This document shows, piece after piece, positions 63,249-64,000 of a stretch of DNA of 64,000 nucleotides (position 1 is the stretch's first letter; each line of letters begins with the position of its first letter). The DNA is from Rhizobiales bacterium NRL2 (GTDB lineage Bacteria > Pseudomonadota > Alphaproteobacteria > Minwuiales > Minwuiaceae), in NCBI GenBank assembly GCA_001664005.1, contig CP016093.1, forward strand, positions 1,371,001 to 1,435,000, given 5' to 3'. Below the pieces are notes generated by a model that did not search any database, was not told the DNA's origin, and was given only the letters and a program-made list of their open reading frames with translations. Both the position numbers and the translations under genes were made by a program.

Positions 63249-64000
63249 ATGGCCCTGTTCAACAGCCTGAAAGTCGCCGACGTCCGCCGGGAGACCCCCG
63301 ACAGCGTCTCCATCGCCTTCGACGTGCCCGAGGATCTCAGGTCCGCCTTCGATCACGAGGCCGGCCAGTACCTGACGCTCAAGGCCGACGTCGGCGGCCG
63401 CGAGGTGCGGCGCTCCTATTCGATCTGTTCGGGCCCGACGGAGAGCGAGATCCGCGTCGCCATCCGCCGCGTCGAGGGCGGGCTGTTCTCCACCTTCGCC
63501 AACGAGGACATCGGCCCCGGCGACGCGATGGATGTGATGGCGCCCGAGGGCCGCTTCGTGCTGCGCCCGGACCCGGAACGGGAGGCGCATTTCGTCTGTT
63601 TCGCCGCCGGTTCCGGCATCACGCCGATCCTGGCCATCGTCAAGGCGGTGCTGTTCTGCGAGCCGAAGTCGTCGGTCACCGTGGTCTACGGCAACCGCTC
63701 GGCCGGCACGGTGATCTTCCGCGAGGAGCTCGAGGACCTGAAGAACCGCTTCCCCGCGCGGCTTTCCATTCTGCATGTCCTCTCCCGCGAGGCGCAGGAG
63801 GCGCCGCTGCTGTCGGGCCGGATCGACGACGCCAAGCTCGACATGATGCTGGACCGGCTGATCGACGTGGAAGGCACCGAAACGTTCTACCTCTGCGGTC
63901 CGCAGGCGATGATCGAGACCGTGTCCGGGGCGCTGAAGAACCGCGGCGTCGCGCGCAAGCGCATCCGCTTCGAGCTGTTCACCCCGGCCGAGGACGGTAA
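63249..64000 (+). CDS. paaE: Phenylacetyl-CoA epoxidase reductase PaaE, 5' part
   Basis: The frame is open to the window edge, giving the first ~250 residues. It is a ferredoxin-NADP reductase-type flavoprotein that supplies electrons to PaaABC. The FAD-binding RRSYSICSG motif is near residue 57. The NAD(P) region is FAAGSGITPILAIVK near 118, followed by VVYGNRS and TFYLCGPQAMIETV near 216. The plant-type [2Fe-2S] domain expected at the C-terminus lies beyond the window. GAGGCGGAGG lies just upstream of ATG 63249. Confidence 0.93.
   Translation, partial: MALFNSLKVADVRRETPDSVSIAFDVPEDLRSAFDHEAGQYLTLKADVGGREVRRSYSICSGPTESEIRVAIRRVEGGLFSTFANEDIGPGDAMDVMAPEGRFVLRPDPEREAHFVCFAAGSGITPILAIVKAVLFCEPKSSVTVVYGNRSAGTVIFREELEDLKNRFPARLSILHVLSREAQEAPLLSGRIDDAKLDMMLDRLIDVEGTETFYLCGPQAMIETVSGALKNRGVARKRIRFELFTPAEDG

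Overview
The window is GC-rich (roughly two thirds G+C by eye), densely packed, and uses many GTG/TTG starts and 1-4 base stop/start overlaps. Gene content points to a motile, aerobic, heterotrophic alphaproteobacterium of the Rhodospirillales-like kind: flagellar flgKL, a cheYAWBR cluster with a CheZ-like phosphatase, a Cox-type molybdenum hydroxylase, PQQ synthesis genes, hflKC-DUF2065, phenylacetyl-CoA epoxidase genes, and many acyl-CoA and flavin/F420-type oxidoreductases. The genus cannot be fixed from the sequence alone. I see no insertion sequence, prophage, CRISPR array or rRNA.

Layout. 1-1538: 3' end of flgK and flgL. 1635-4580: acyl-CoA dehydrogenase, alpha/beta hydrolase, REC-HPt phosphorelay protein. 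4581-7791 (minus): flavin monooxygenase-like protein, two thioesterases, lipid kinase, small helical protein. 7871-9588: PPOX-type flavin/F420 protein, PaiB-like protein, secreted coiled-coil protein. 9751-14866: a catabolic-looking minus-strand set (enoyl-CoA hydratase, acyl-CoA synthetase, ChrR-like cupin, DsbA/HCCA-isomerase-like protein) facing an amidohydrolase. 15325-22652: GST, PLP lyase, GST, DUF547, YbaK, Sel1-like, ceramidase-like, enoyl-CoA hydratase, LLM oxidoreductase and TMEM165/GDT1 transporter genes. 22780-26404: acyl-CoA synthetase, HAD phosphatase, atypical SDR.

26646-36102 (all minus): a redox-cofactor block of coxG-S-L-M (form II-like active-site loop), a TupBCA-type tungstate ABC transporter, and pqqA-C-D-E. 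No pqqB is present in the window. 36259-40840: gpsA, Mrp/ApbC ATPase, hflK-hflC-DUF2065. 40982-44697 (minus): a sulfur-type operon of class V PLP enzyme, cysteine-dioxygenase-like cupin, a protein with four rhodanese domains, and CsaA. 45355-47754: LLM oxidoreductase and a PqiA-like membrane protein. The PqiA-like gene is divergent from a globin-coupled chemoreceptor, and a perfect FNR-type box lies between them. 49352-57509: an unknown 303-aa protein, cheY-cheA-cheW-cheB-cheR, a CheZ-like gene and a MarR regulator. 57990-60274: 3-hydroxybutyrate dehydrogenase-like SDR, two convergent paralogous lipoproteins, tRNA-Thr(GGT). 60529-64000: paaABCD and the start of paaE, preceded by a long inverted repeat.

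The main structure not explained by genes is a family of five intergenic paired-hairpin elements of 72-83 bp. The best candidates for unusual biology are the cofactor block without pqqB, the four-rhodanese sulfur operon, the GST/PLP-lyase/GST cluster, the SDR lacking its catalytic Ser and Lys, and the FNR-box junction.
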